This document shows positions 1-13,516 of a stretch of 64,000 nucleotides of DNA, piece after piece (position 1 is the stretch's first letter; each line of letters starts with the position of its first letter). Where the stretch lies: the NCBI RefSeq assembly GCF_001649575.2, contig NC_051446.1, forward strand, positions 18,888,168 to 18,952,167. Direction: 5' to 3'. Under the pieces are notes generated by a model. That model had not been told where the DNA came from and did no database searches. It saw only the letters and a program-made list of their open reading frames with translations. This DNA comes from Kryptolebias marmoratus. Its lineage: Eukaryota > Chordata > Actinopteri > Cyprinodontiformes > Rivulidae. The position numbers were made by a program, and so were the translations under genes.

Positions 1-2190
1 CTTTCACTCTCCCTTTTCTCTTCTCAGATTTTTTTTTTCTGAACTGCTGGATTGGGACATTATTTCATATTCCTTTTAAAGTGGTGCCAAGCTATTCACA
101 CAGCCACAGCTTTGATCATGACTGTGATTTGTTGAGTATAGCTTAACATCTTAGAGTTGAGCTTTCCCTGGTAGGTGGCTGCACTTATAATCACATGCAT
201 TCAACATAACAACGAAGTGGAGGCTTGTTTGTCCTCTGTCTATTCAACAATTGAATGATATAAAATGGTATAGTGACCAAATGTCTTATAATAGTCTAAA
301 TTCTAAGAATTGTTGAACTTAAGCTTATTATTGATTGAAATTGGAAAGCAGCATCTAATTTATTAGGTATAGGAAAATTAGACCCTTGTTTTGGATATTT
401 TCCCTCTTTTCTAGAAATTGTACATTTACCACTGCTATCAAACAACTCAAATAATTTAAAAAAGAGAGAAGAGAAAAAGAGAGGTAATAGAAGGTGGAAA
501 AAAAAACAAGGTGGGGATGGCGTTTGATGAGAGGGGTCATGTTGTTTGATCAGAGAATGGAGGGCGAAGCTGAAAAGCCCTTGATGCTAATAGTGGGCAG
601 CATTTTAACCCCCAGAGTGATTGACACTTTCCCCCCCACTCTCCACACAGAGAAGCCCCTTCCTGGCTTTACATTTGCATCCGACGGCCGTGGGTGGTTG
701 TGTTAATAATGTGGCAACTGGGAAGATTAATTGTAGACAAGCAGCAGGATTACGAGGGTCTTTGTGGGAGCAAAGGGAGCACCGGGTGGAAAAGGCCTGT
801 GATCTGTGAGGCTGAGAGGAAATTAGTCAGGGCAGGCTGGAGCTGCCTTTTAACAGCGTTACCTAAGGAAATGAAAGGCCTGTGCAAAGAGGATATTGAA
901 ATAAGTAGCCAAAAAATTGTTGACATTCTTGAGAGGCTGGTACCATTAATATTTTTTTTGGTTGTAAAGTGAATGTACAAAGAACATTCAAGGAAGGAGA
1001 AAGCACATTTTCCTAAATTGATCAGAAAACTAAAGTAAACAATACATTTATTGTTTTAACTTGTTACATGAAATTTTGAAAATAAATTAAACCTTTGGCT
1101 CTTTTGACATCATCAACATAGAAACATGAAAATTGAGTTCATGTCATGTCAAATTCGTAGTTGGAGCAGAAGTAGGGCAAGAGTCTCATGCCACCTGTTG
1201 GATTGTTTCCACATAGCAACAAAAACTCATCTGCTTCCTGATTCTCATTTGACCTTTTTCTTGTCATGTTTGTTATGACAATTTAGTTCTGTGTGTGCAC
1301 CTCTGCCCCATAACTGATGTTCTGAAGAAGTGGTCTCATAATATGTTTTAAAGAGGACATGATTTTTTTTTTAATAAAAACAACAGTTTTTACAAAAATA
1401 CAGACTGGAATAGTACAAACATCATGGCCACACAGCTTTAGATCAGATCAGGACCCAGTGTGGGTGTTGAAACACCAAGTGTGGGGGCTTGAGAAGGTCT
1501 ACATGAATCAAAATAATGTAAAAACATGATTGTCAAGATCACATTTAGTCTTACTGATATATATATAAAAAAATAAAAGCAGTTGTCATAAATGTATACA
1601 AATAATCTGTTGATGAAGTGGTAATAAATTAATTGTTCACAAATTTTCCAAAGAACCCCACTTTAAAAGATATGAACTACCTCTTTAAATGCTTATTTTC
1701 TTCACACACAAGAGAATTCTCACTTTGGGACCAGCTCACCATCATTGACGTTTGGCCGCTTTGTTTGTGGCTTTCTCATCAGTAATCATTTAAGTAAAAA
1801 TAGGAAGGCATCTGGACATCAAGGCCCCCTAATTAAAATACTGGTGTTTTTCCAATGTAAGAGAAATCATGAAAAATGGCCTGTCGGGATGAGTTTCTGA
1901 AAGCAGATGACGACGCTCAATGGTCGCGGAGGACAGAAACACCCTGCCTAATGGCTGTTAATCAGAAATAATTGTCCAAATTCAAAAACTGATGCTCAAC
2001 TAGTTTAACTAAAATGTTTCGAGGTTTTAAAAGCAAATTGCCATTTCCTGTTTAACCATAATTAACTGCAGGTATGCTGACCATTTTAGAGGTAGAAAAG
2101 TGATCTGCATTTAATTTTTTGTTCACAGTTTGTGAGGAAAAGTGAAATCAATGCAAATGCTCTGCACATTTAATTACAACATACATGGCA
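1..2190. other. intergenic, no gene seen
   Basis: AT-rich sequence downstream of kcnma1 with no supportable ORF. 550-930 is somewhat GC-richer and could be a conserved non-coding element, but nothing in it proves this. 1645-1700 carries a short copy of the terminal repeat also found at 13282, 15017 and 63565. Confidence 0.5.
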
Positions 2191-3085
2191 TTGGGCAAAC
2201 CAGCCACTAGGAGCACAAGCCAGTGTGTCTTTTGTGCTGGTCCCAAGTCCAAGTGATGGACAGTCTAACAGATGAGGTCAGGCAGGAATCCCCATGGACT
2301 ATGTTTTCAGATGACATTGTGATCTGTGGTGAGAACAGGGAACAGGTGGAAGAGAACCCAGAGAGGTGGAGGTATGCACTTGAAAGACGAGGAATGAAAG
2401 ACAGCCATAGAAAAACAGAGTATGTGTGTGAATGAGAGGGAGACAGGTGGAACATTGAGGCTACAAGGAGCAGAGGTCACAAATGTGCAGGACTTCAAGA
2501 ACATAGGGTCGAGGAAAACGGGGAGTGTGATATAGAGGTGAAGAAGATAGTCCAGGCAGAATGGAGTGAATGGAGAAAGGTTTCAGGAGTGATTTGTGAC
2601 AAAAGGGTGTCAGCAGAGGTCAAAGGAAAGGTTTACAAAACAGTGGTGAGAGCAGCTATGTTGTATGATTTGGAGACAGTGGGACTGACAAAAAGGCAGG
2701 AGACAGAACAGGAAGTGGCAGAGCTGAAGATGTTGAGGCTCTTCTTGGGAGGGACGGGGTGGATAGGATTAGAAATGAGGTCATCAGAGGTACAGCACTG
2801 GTTGACCGACTGGGAGATAAAGTTAGAGAGGCCAGACTGAGATGGTTTGGACATGTGCAGAGGAGGGACAGTGGGTATATTGGTAGAAGGATGTTAGAGA
2901 TGCAGCTGCCAGGAAAGAGACACAGAGCAAGGCCAAAAAGGAGATATTGACACAGTTAGAGAGGACATGGAAGTAGTTGGAGTAAGGACAGAGGACACAA
3001 AGGACAGAGTTAGATGGAAGAGGGTGACTTGCCGTGGCGATCCCTAAAAAAGGAACAGCCTAAAAAAATGATGATGATGATGATA
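2190..3085 (+). mobile_element. decayed RTE-like LINE fragment (reverse transcriptase C-terminal part)
   Basis: Broken plus-strand frames carry a reverse-transcriptase stretch MFSDDIVICGENREQVEENP, where FSDD is the catalytic box, then ERRGMK, KVYKTVVRAAMLYDLETV and ARLRWFGHVQRRD. These are typical of non-LTR elements common in fish. It ends in a short tandem repeat (ATG)n at 3068-3084, as RTE-type elements do. Several frameshifts and stops show it is dead. The clade assignment is by memory of the motifs. Confidence 0.75.
3068..3084 (+). repeat. (ATG)n tail of the LINE fragment
   Basis: Five to six ATG/GAT units immediately after the LINE 3' end. Confidence 0.7.
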
Positions 3086-3089
3086 CAGG

Positions 3090-3805
3090 GCATTGGGCAT
3101 TTGGATGTTGCTGGGTAAGCTTGTCCAGCTGGGTCCAAGAATCTGACAGCATCATTTGTCTGACTGTAAAGATATACAGCTGCAAAGTGTGTTTGTGTGT
3201 GCGTGTGTGTGTAACATGATGTGCCTTGAAATAAATTTCTAGTATTTAGGGCCTCGATGATTTGTGGCCTCAGCACTGAACATCTGAGATGGAGTCTTGT
3301 ATTTCAAGTATGTTTTTAGTTGTGCCAAGATGTTGCACCACTCATTATTTTCCTCATATTTCTGAAGCCCCATCGTTTATCAGACAGATTTACTGGCATC
3401 TCCACTCCCAGATGTTTTGAGGATTTTTTTCCCAGAAAAGCTGGGAGTGTGTTTTTAAAAGCTAAGCCACATTAATGATGTACAAATTATTTTTAGTTAT
3501 AGAGATACTTAATGTCCCCCTAAACACCCCAAGAAACATGCTTTTCCTTTTGTCAACTCTGGGTTATTTACTCCTGAAATAAATCAAATCTGAGCTCAGT
3601 CTTTTGTGCCAAACATAAATATCCCCACAACACATGCAAACTGCTGTGGTCTGAGACAACAGTTGGCACAGAGGCTCCTTTACTTTGGCACAGCAGACAT
3701 GCAGGTGCATTTACAAACACAGATCTTCTGACTGATTTGAGCCTAGCATCACTTTAATCTAAAAAACAAACAAGTGATTAGCTACTAGGTGAGGGTATTT
3801 CAGCT
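3090..3805. other. intergenic, no gene seen
   Basis: Apart from the GT repeat I see nothing functional. Confidence 0.4.
3186..3215. repeat. GT-rich microsatellite
   Basis: Imperfect run of GT with one C and one TT interruption. Confidence 0.7.
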
Positions 3806-4590
3806 AAAAGGATAGTTTGGTTGTTTTTGATGTCATGCTCAGTCAAATAGTTATCAGTAGTTAAGGCCTTATCAACCATTACATCAGTCAGAGAGTGTGG
3901 AGTATGAAGAAAAGAGCTGGAGTCTTCCTCCTGGCTAGGTTAATAGCTAGCCAAATGAGAGCTTGTTTTTTTGTCGTTTTTGAGGCTTATAAAACAACTC
4001 TTTCTCAAAAATGTCAAACTTCTGTGAAAAAATGCTACATTAGCTAATATTAAACTTGTTTAATTGACACAATTTGCTTAAACCGTCACTGTTTACTCAA
4101 TAAAACAACGTCCGTGTTACATGCATGTGTGCTATGGATAGAGTGTGTATGTCATTGGCTGTGAATGTATCAGTCTGCCTGATCAGCACATCTAGTGAGT
4201 CCAGAAGTTAACTTCAGTCCTGGTGTACATTCAGCAGCATCAGGACACGGACATTCACATGGTCTCAGCACATACATTCACATAATAACTTGGATGTTGA
4301 GAAAACGGCAAACTAAACACATGACATTGTGCTTAAGTGTAAAGGTTTAATAGTAGCCATTGTAGCTTTCTTTCAAACCAGTATGACATTTTTGAGAAAG
4401 TCGTTTTATAAGCCTGAAAAAACATATAAAATGTGCCTTTAATTAGCTAGCCTTTAGCCTAACCTGGAGGATGACTTCTCCCCTTATCTCCACACTCTGT
4501 GCTCTATGACTGATGTCACAGCTGATGAGGCATTAACTCATATTAACTATTTGGCAGAACATCGCTTAAAAAATGTCCAGACTATGCTTT
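3806..4590. mobile_element. palindromic MITE with about 210-bp inverted arms
   Basis: The left arm (3806-4022) and right arm (4376-4590) are imperfect inverted copies. Matching blocks include AAAAGGATAGTTTGG against its complement near 4585, TCAAATAGTTATCAGTAG against 4540-4555, and the 4000-region block GCTTATAAAACAACTCTTTC against 4395-4415. The centre is not inverted. There is no transposase frame, so it is a non-autonomous DNA element. A single arm of the same family lies at 12063-12215. Confidence 0.7.
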
Positions 4591-7500
4591 TAACATGCAT
4601 GGGCTGTTGCTTATTTTGATCATTCTGAGGTCAAAGGTTTTGACAGACTTAACAATTCATTTTGTGTGTGGTATTTGACATATTCACTAAAGAGGCTATC
4701 AGCTACTGTGCAGATTTAACCCCTAAAATGATCCTTAAATGTATTTTTTTTTTTTAAATGACCAATTTCACACTTAGTCACAAATGGTCATTATCTAAGG
4801 TGGGAAGTTAAATGGGGCTTTTACTGAAGTAAAAGACACAAGCAAGTAAAAAAATGCAGTAATTTGCATAGGAATGCATTAATATTAAAAGCATAATATT
4901 AATAATTGAAGCTGTGAGTCACTAAGGATAAGTAGGAAAAACATGTCATTGTGCCTGACACTATTAACATAAAGTTAAAAAGTGACCTACCTCTACTCAC
5001 AAAGCACCCAGATTGGTTGGAAAGTAAAATTATAAAGCTGCTGGACATAAGCTAGAAAAGAACAGTCGTACAGTATTTTTCTCCTGTTTTATGTGAGGTT
5101 TATTTGATCCTCCAGATACTGTTTGAAGTTTGAGCGAGACTATTTTAACGCTCAACTGTTTCAGAGGTAAACCGTTGCTTTGAAGGAGGCAGCTCAAGAA
5201 TTTAGTCATTGAGGAGGAAAAACAGAAGCGGTTATTTGGCAATGGTGAAATAACCTTCGGAGTTAAGATAAAAAAACATGAACTCACTTTTGTTGTGGCT
5301 AACAAAATGTGACATTTGGCCATTACAGCTGTTTCAAGTCAGCCTGCATAAGAAATTTGTATTTGAACAACAGGCTCTTTCCATCTCAGCCGTCTCGAAC
5401 AAGCAGAAACAGGTTTGCCCTGGTGCTTTTAGTGGATGTATTCATAAATTATCATCAGAGAGCATGCTGCCGTTATTGTACAGCTTCACATTGAGTTTCA
5501 GCTCATGTTCCACTCCTCTCCCCACTCATATCTCAGCTGTGACTTTGTCATGCAGCCAAGCACGTAATATGCTCTGAGCTCTGTATCATGTCCAATTATA
5601 ATTAGCTTTGTCAGGCCTGAGCCCTACAACCCTCATGCAGATAATATGATAATATGTCTTCATAACCAAGTGACCTTACACGTGCAATATTTCTCTCCTT
5701 CTGAAGATTGCATGTCAATAAAGTAATGGAGTCTGGGAGGTGGTAGCAGCGGAAGATTTAGATGATTGGGCTCTTAGGTACAGTGATGTATAACTGTTAT
5801 TATTCTACCTGTCGCAGTTGTATACACAGCTGGGTGCAGCTCGGTGGCCAGGAAAAAAAAGGTATAAGCTTTGGTAATAAGACTTTAATTCTTCATTAAA
5901 ACTCGCCACTGAAGGATGAGTTCTCTTTTTCACTCTGTACAAAAGGATATGGAGTAGAAATAACAAGCTTCATAATGAAGTGGCTATAATGTCAAAGATA
6001 TAATAGAGATATTTTGGCCAAGTTAATGATTATGGATGTAGCAATAGATGATCATTCCCAATGTTTAATTATTTATGGAAGGACACAAATGATGGACACT
6101 ATTTTTAAAGCTAACATGACTAAAAGTCAGAGGTTCCTGCTTTTTGAATATACAAAATTTGCTAAAAAAAAAAAGGCTTATCTACTGTATAACCCTGACT
6201 GTGGATTCACAAACTGTAACAGTTATATTGAATTATTTACATTTTTATAAAATAAATATAAATAACAAAGAATTGTTCCTGCAACCATAAAGATGTTATT
6301 AACTATAACTACAGTTAATTATTTATAAACATTACAGATCTTCCTGATTTTTGGGGGAAAAATATGTATTGATTGAAAAAAGAAACACCTTAAAGAGAGT
6401 GATAGTAAATGGTAGGACATTGTTCCTTTTAAAGATGGTGTAGTATTCCAGGCAGTTTCTTTAAAGGGTTGGCTAATGTACCAAAAAAATGGTACCCCTG
6501 TTATAAAAGGCACTTTTGTCGAGGAAGGTGACACAACAGTGTCACATGTAAAAATACTGTTGCTCATAAATGTTTGCCTGTTAATTGGTTTAGTATAATC
6601 AAGCGTGGCTGATGGTGATTAGTTTTTTTTTTAAATTGTAATAATAAACCTAAATAATTAGCCAAAAGATCAATAAGTCTAGTCTGTCTAGTCACAAAGA
6701 TTTGTGAAGAGGTCTCACCTCCAGCTGATAACTTTAGACACACAGCCATGAAAATGTTTTGCAGCTGATAAAAATTTAGCTAGATCAACAAATTATAAGC
6801 AAATGTTTAGCTGTAAGTTCTCAGTGCATCAGTGCAACTCTGTTGTTTTGCTCCTCATCTTAGACAGAAACACCTGAACACGAGAGCCTCCTTTAAAGGA
6901 AGAAGGTGCTGAACTCTTGACAGGCTGAGGTTTTACTAACACTGACGCAGGGTAATGAGGGAGCCAGAGGTGAGGCCCATCTCAGCACGTCTGTGCACAT
7001 TTCCCTGAGTGATTGATGTGTTCCAGTCAAATGAAGCAGTGGGCTGAGTGATATGACACTTGTCTCGCTTTGACACACGTATTCCCGGCTAACGGTTATT
7101 GGTGTTGATGGGCCCCACTCCACTCAGCAAGCCAGGCACAGTTATTCTGATCCCTTGTTCTTTTATTTCTGTCCACCCTTTTCCCTGTTTTCTGTCTCCT
7201 TGCCACATCAAATTATAGTTTAGACGCAGAGAGAAGACCCCCAGGTATTAGTTTACTAAGCGTCAGGGGATGAGATGAGATGAAAGTAATTATGGGGACC
7301 AGGAAGCTGGGTGGACACCTAGCATCTCAGGTAGGAAATTGTAGAAATATGTAGATATATTAACATTTACCCTAAAAGAGAAGACATTCACAAGTATAAT
7401 TGAGAAATTATAAGTATAATCAGTGCACCAAACAAAACAGGCACACTAATGTCCTCAACACATCATTTGGTAGCAGTTTAGCTTAGCTGCCAATAATTTT

Positions 7501-9750
7501 TGCCAAAGTAAAAATAAAGACTTCCTTCAAAACACGAATAGAAAAGGCACAAATCCTGGTTGTGCAAGATGGGAGGACGCACACTGCCAAATTTGTCTAT
7601 AGACAAGGTTGGTTAGTTATTTACGGGGAAAGCAAATACTCTCATTAAAGTAAAGTTGTAAATACAGTAAATGGCTCCTGCCATTTTCATTTGGTTCCTT
7701 TTTTTCTAAACTCATTTTTTCACTTTCATTTTTTAATTGCTGGAAAGTACTCACTGCAATGTAAGGAAGGCTTGTCCAAAAATTAAATAAATGAATGACC
7801 TAAGAAACAGAATATACACTTTCTTTTTTTTGTCAGATCAATAGTTAATGTTACCTAAAAATTAAAAATTTGTAAGCAAAATCTGTGAATAGCTGCAAAC
7901 TACCACATGCATTTTGTTTATCTATAGTAGCAGCCTAAGTGACTAAAAACAGGTAAATAATGGCAAAGCCAGTGGAAGAATTGTTTGGGATCAAGAAGTC
8001 AGACAGTTTGAATGTACTGGTACGTATTTCTGCTCAGATTTGTTGAGTAAAGTGTGCAAAAAAAAGAAGAGCGATTAGGTTAAAAACACTCAATTTACTG
8101 GCAGAAATTTGGCAAAAGTTGTCTGTGTTTGAACACAGAGTTCTGTTTTTATGGCGCTCCACCATCCTAATTGGTCCCCGATATTTCTTCTTGACAGTTG
8201 TTTTAGTCGTTCTTTCTGTTTCGTTTTTTGTTCGTTTTTGCTTTGCGTTTAGCTGCAGATTTACTCTTATTTCTACCAAAACATCTTCTCTGATTTTCTT
8301 CTAAACAGGAGCCTAATGTTAATAAATCATGTGACTCGAGCTGCTACTTGGTTTTTAGCAGATTTAGGCAAGTGCATTATTTACATTGAATGTGTACTTG
8401 TACTGCATATCAGTATCTGGAAAACTACTAGAGTAAACTCCTTCAAACTGCACCCTTTTCATACTTTATTATGTATAATTTCATAATATACATATATACA
8501 TATACATTTCATATAACTTGCAAAAAGTAACTTTAATTAACCATTGATTTAAGCACTGCTATACACAGAGTTAATATTTGTTTTACATGAATATAATCTA
8601 CAAGAGTCATATTTTGATACCCATCTTTAGGTTGTTTTATTTCAAGGTATAATTCTATGTACATTGCCATCAACACCACTTTATCAGTTAATTGATTTAG
8701 CACTTGCGAATTAGTTTAAAGCCACTATCATTTCAGGGTCTAAACATTTCTAACTTCAGATGGGTTTGCTTTCAAGTCAGCAACTCAAAGAGACACTCCT
8801 GTGATCTAATGATCAGTAATTGGATTAAAATGTATCCAGATTAGCGTCAGAATCTGCTTCAAAAATCACTGTTCCTTCACTGAGAACTACTGTTAAATCT
8901 AAGAACTTTCAAATCCTTTCCGTGTAATCCCTGGTAGATGTGGGTGACAGTTCCAGTGGTCACAAGATGGTTGCCATCAAATACTATCTGCCTCTGGTCT
9001 CTGTGACAGCTCTCATTATTGGAGGCCACCGAATAGTTACCAACTGATAAAGGCATATCACACAGTAGAGGAAATTGAATTCTGGAGGACATAAATTCTG
9101 ACTGGGTTGAGATCATAGTCTGAAGCTAATTTAAGGAAGATTAAATTAATTTCAATGACATCCCTTCTATCTTGACGAAGTCAGTACATAACATAATGTA
9201 GCTCTGTTGCCTTGAGATAAGAGGATAGTCATTTTAGACTGGGCACAAGCTGAGGATGAAGCCCTAATCCCATTGCTACAACATTTTTTTTTTTTTTTTA
9301 CAGAACATCATAGAGGATACAGAGTGTGTGACAGCCATTATTCAGTAAGGGGATTTTTATAAGTCTTTCATTTTGGTGTGATAATTTAATTGACTGCTGA
9401 CCCAAAGCCTGGGGACACAACTTGCCTGCACACACAACCAGTTCACTGTTTGTTTTTAGCCATATTTCTGGCTTAAACTCACAAAAACAGTATTTTCCAA
9501 GGAAACAAGTCATTCAGTGTCTCATGGCTGAAGTTTAACTTTGAATCATACAGTGCAATTACACACACACGCACACGTTTGGTGTCCTGTTGTGAAGAGG
9601 AGAAATGATTTAATTTAAATGGCATTAACAGATTCCTTTTGCTAAAAGGGTAAAACAGACATTTACACAAAATCGTTATGTTTTACCAGATAAAGAACAA
9701 CTTTACACGCTGTCATCGTCTAACAAAAATGTATTTTTGCTCACTACCAT
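4591..9750. other. intergenic, no gene seen
   Basis: AT-rich sequence. The open frames here are short and show no family resemblance. 6900-7130 and 8880-9120 are slightly GC-richer but carry nothing I can name. Confidence 0.4.
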
Positions 9751-10040
9751 GAAAGGAAGGCGATAATGTGTGTCTGTGTGTGTATTCGTTTGTCTATCTG
9801 TTAGGAAAATATCTCATGAACCACAGGACAAATTTTAATGAAACTCTCAGAAATTATTCATTAGACTTGCATCTATAACTGATTAACTTTTGGAGTCAAC
9901 TTGATTCAAGATGGCCATCACAGCGAATCAACTTCACCCAACACAAAAAGGTTATAGCTCAGTCAGCTTTACAGATATTGAGCTAAACTTGGTAGTAACT
10001 GACAGTCATCAACATTACATAATCTAAGCACTAGCATATT
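9751..10040. repeat. interspersed repeat, copy A of the 'ATCTCATGAACCAC' family
   Basis: Shares blocks with 18640-18915, 18935-19170, 36010-36270 and 36290-36480: ATATCTCATGAACCAC, ATTTTAATGAAACTCT, AACTTTTGGAGTCAAC, TTCAAGATGGCC and ACAGATATTGAGCTAAA. No coding capacity. The family name is unknown to me. Confidence 0.75.
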
Positions 10041-12062
10041 GTGCAAGAAATGCTAGTTTTTAATTCATCAATCCTTCAGTCAATTTAAAATGCATGTTGT
10101 GGTTTCTATACAAGTAGTAGTCAGATTATCCTTGGGGAGTTTTAATCCATTAAATGTCATTACAAATCTTTTTTTACAAGCTTTCACTTATATTACTACC
10201 CTTATAGCAAGACCTCTCAACGTGAAGCCTGAATGCAACATTACTTGTGTTGTTTGGGACTCTTACAGTCAATTAGTTTGTCTTCATACAGTACTTCCAC
10301 TGCGTGAAAAATGGCCTTTTTTCTCTCAAGATGGAGTCCTTGTGGTTGAGCTGTCGAAACAGCTAATGAATCACAGATGAACAGTGACGCAGATTAATCT
10401 GCCAGAGGTCCCTGGGTAATATGGAAACCATTAAAACTTTAATCAATAACTCTGGAGTTGAAAGCATGCAGGCGCTGAACTTGTTTGGTCACAATAAAAA
10501 CAGAATGCAGACTACAGGCCGCTCTAAATCACAGTGACAAGCAGAGTCACGCTAAATCACGAGAAGTGAAAAATAAATGTCGGAATAACTTTATCTGATG
10601 CGGCCGCGTGTTTCCTTTGGGATCAGAAGGATATCAGCCAAAACAACAGTGGAAATTAATGTTTTATCATCCGAACTACAACCCTGTTAATCTCTTATTG
10701 GTTGTTTTGGGTAACGATACGTAACGTGATGAAATATGTGCTGTTTATGAATACTGAGTAGGAAAAAATACTATTTCTTTTAGTTTTACTTGCCCTAACA
10801 ACATTTAAATGGCAGCTTGAACTCAATTTACAGTAAGTGTGATTTTTTTTTTTTTTTTTTTTGTGTGTGAATTTTTTTTTATTTCATCTTGAAATAATTT
10901 TTGACTAAAATGCAAAGCTGTTTGAAAATTTATCTGTAAAATAACAAAGTAACATGTTTTTAAAACAATGATTTTTAGATCATTGCAACCAGATCAAGTC
11001 TTTTATTGTGACATCATTTGGTTTGTTAATCTTGACACATCTGAAATCATCTGAGATTAAAGTATAATAGTCGGTAAGAAGTTTTTTTTTTCCTATGCTT
11101 AGTTGACCGCTGAAGCACCGAAATGGCCTCAGGTCATCCCCTCACATCATTTGGCTTTATCACCTCTTGTCACAATAATGACCCTCAAAGATTAAAAGAT
11201 GACCTCATTATAAATGTGTTTGCTGTTAACGATAATTTAATCCTGACACTTTGGCCAGGCTTGCTTTAATATCTTGGATGTTTCCTCTGTGGAGATGAGT
11301 AATCTGTTCCACCTGCGTGTGTGTGTGTATAGCAGTACTTCATGTTTCACAATCAGGGTCTTATAGGATGTAAAACATTATGCACTAAAGACAAAGTGGT
11401 TTTATTGGCACTCATGTACCAGCATACATTCAGAACTGTAACTATAGTGGTTAAATTATGTAAATACTTCTATGCAAGCAGTTTATTGCCAGCAGATGAC
11501 TCTGACTGTCCAACAACTGCACTGTTTTACCCTCTACACAGTCCCCTTTATCTTTCCTGGTCTCATGATTGTTTTGTTTTTTTCATCCTGATCCTCCTCT
11601 TCACCTCAGACATGATCTGTAAATCTGCAATCCCCTCATCTGTCTCTTCCTCCCACCATCCCTTTCCTGCACTCCATCTTTCAGGGCTGTAACCTACGGT
11701 CTCCAGCTGTGCGGGGAGCCCCGGAGTGTGTTTATGCTGAGCTGCACTTTATCACATGCAGCCGCACAGCTGGCAGCTTCACTCGGAGCGTATTCCAGCC
11801 TCCCTGCCCCTGGCACTGCTTTTTTTTTTTTTTTTGTGCTGGTCACATCCCAACACCACTGCTACATGCTGTTGTCTCCCCAGCTGCTGCTCTGCTGGAG
11901 AGGGTGGTGTGAACTGTTAATGGCCTGCGGAGTGCAAACACTGGTGCTGCCCACCGCTGCCTCTGGGCAGGCTCACAGCATTGCTTCCAGTGAGAGCACA
12001 AAACTAAAACAAATGCCAACATCCACAGTTTTACCAACAGGCTTGTTTTTGTCATGGAGGGT
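10041..12062. other. intergenic, no gene seen
   Basis: Contains a T-run (10843-10862). Open frames at 11.3-12.0 kb are low-complexity and unlike any family I know. Confidence 0.4.
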
Positions 12063-12215
12063 TTAAAGGGATAGTCTACTTATTTTTGAAGTAATGTTCT
12101 GTCAAATAGTCATCAGTAGTTAGTGCCTTATCATCCATGACATTAGTCATAGGGGACAGAGTACAAAGAAAGAGGCAAAAGTTTTTGTCCAGCTAGACTG
12201 ATAGCTAGCTTTGTC
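12063..12215. repeat. single arm of the palindromic MITE family
   Basis: TTAAAGGGATAGTCTAC, then TGTCAAATAGTCATCAGTAG and CTGATAGCTAGC match the left arm at 3806-3960 in order and spacing. Confidence 0.65.
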
Positions 12216-13280
12216 TGTCTTCCAATGATGTATTGATCATCAGTGCACCTATCAGCTTTTCTTATCCTGACATTCTGATATAAAATTTTTAAAATCTTGC
12301 CCATGTTTGAGGTTTGATAATTAGCTGCTTTCTTTCCTGCTGACCTCTTGTCCCCAGGCAGACAATATGGACAGCATTCCTCCCTCTCTTTTTTTATAGG
12401 GTCCCTTGTGTCCTCACAGCCTATCAGGACAGCGAGATCTGTCATGCCCCCCTCTCCCCTCAAAGCATCAAGAGCTGCTGGTGCGGACTCTTATGCAAGG
12501 CGACAGCTCCTCACACTTTAGTGTTCAGATCACCTCAAGTAGCACAGATATCGGGAAAAATGAGCACACTTCGCAGCTAGATGGCCAAATGTAGATTGAC
12601 TTAGCCTGTCCTAAGGCTGCAGTGCTACCCCACCCCCCCCACCCCCATCCTCCTGTCCTGTCAGAGCAGGCCTGCTGGTAACTCTCTGCAGAAGATATGG
12701 AAGAGTGTGGAGACACATCAGAGGGAAGAGCTGGCTGCAGACAGGAGGGGGAGACGAAGGGGAGTGAACACTTTGAAGCCATTGGAGGTGATGTCAAGTT
12801 TGCTTAGACTCAAGAGTGGTGTTTGAATATGCTGGCTACTAATACAGCACCAGTATCTCTGTCCTCATCTCTGTTTTCTGTCACTATGTACAATCTTGGC
12901 TTGTCTCCCCGGCTCCTGACAATGTCCTTTCACATCATGTTATTGCACACTTGGAGCTGCAGTCAGCAAGCCATCACTCAGCTTCTTTGTCTGAAAGTCG
13001 GGCCCGTTTTTGCCATTAATTCACTCTTCGCCCCTGGAGAAGCGATGGAGAGTTCACTGTTTCCCTGTCGAAAAGCCATTGACAGTGAAGCTGGAATATC
13101 GCCCATGTGCTTGCCTAATGTACCCAAGAATGTAGATACCTGACCAGTAGAATGTGTCATGAACAGAATGAAGACAGCCCTAGATTTCTTTAAAAGCAAA
13201 ATATTTTTTTAAATGTATACATCAAATTCAAAACACCCTTATAACTTTTCTGCCACAGTCAGATAATATCTGAACTCATT
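12216..13280. other. intergenic, GC-richer stretch, no gene seen
   Basis: 12400-13100 is GC-richer than its surroundings, with a C-run at 12630-12645. I see no exon with sensible splice sites and no known protein. Confidence 0.35.
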
Positions 13281-13281
13281 C

Positions 13282-13330
13282 AACCAACAGTTTTTTTTTG
13301 AAGTGGGTTTCTGTGGAAAAGTTAAAAAAC
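13282..13330 (+). repeat. left short inverted repeat flanking the minisatellite
   Basis: TTTGAAGTGGGTTTCTGTGG followed by AAAAGTTA is the inverted counterpart of AACCTTTCCACAGAACCCCA at 15010-15029. Confidence 0.55.
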
Positions 13331-13516
13331 GCTATTATTTTACTAGTTGTAGATAGCTTTTTAAAACAAATCTCAGTTTGAAGAAATAGTTTATTTGTAT
13401 GATGAGATAATAGCTAGTTTGAGTGGGTTCATGCGAAAACTTTGCACAACTTTGCACAAATTGAAGAAACTAATTGAAAAATGTTTTGGGGTATTCGTGA
13501 ACCGGTCAGGTGTGAA

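Noticed and set aside
11342..12066. Overlapping 112-116 codon plus-strand frames
   Set aside because: Low-complexity Ser/Leu/Phe content from T- and C-rich DNA; no recognisable domain and no exon borders.
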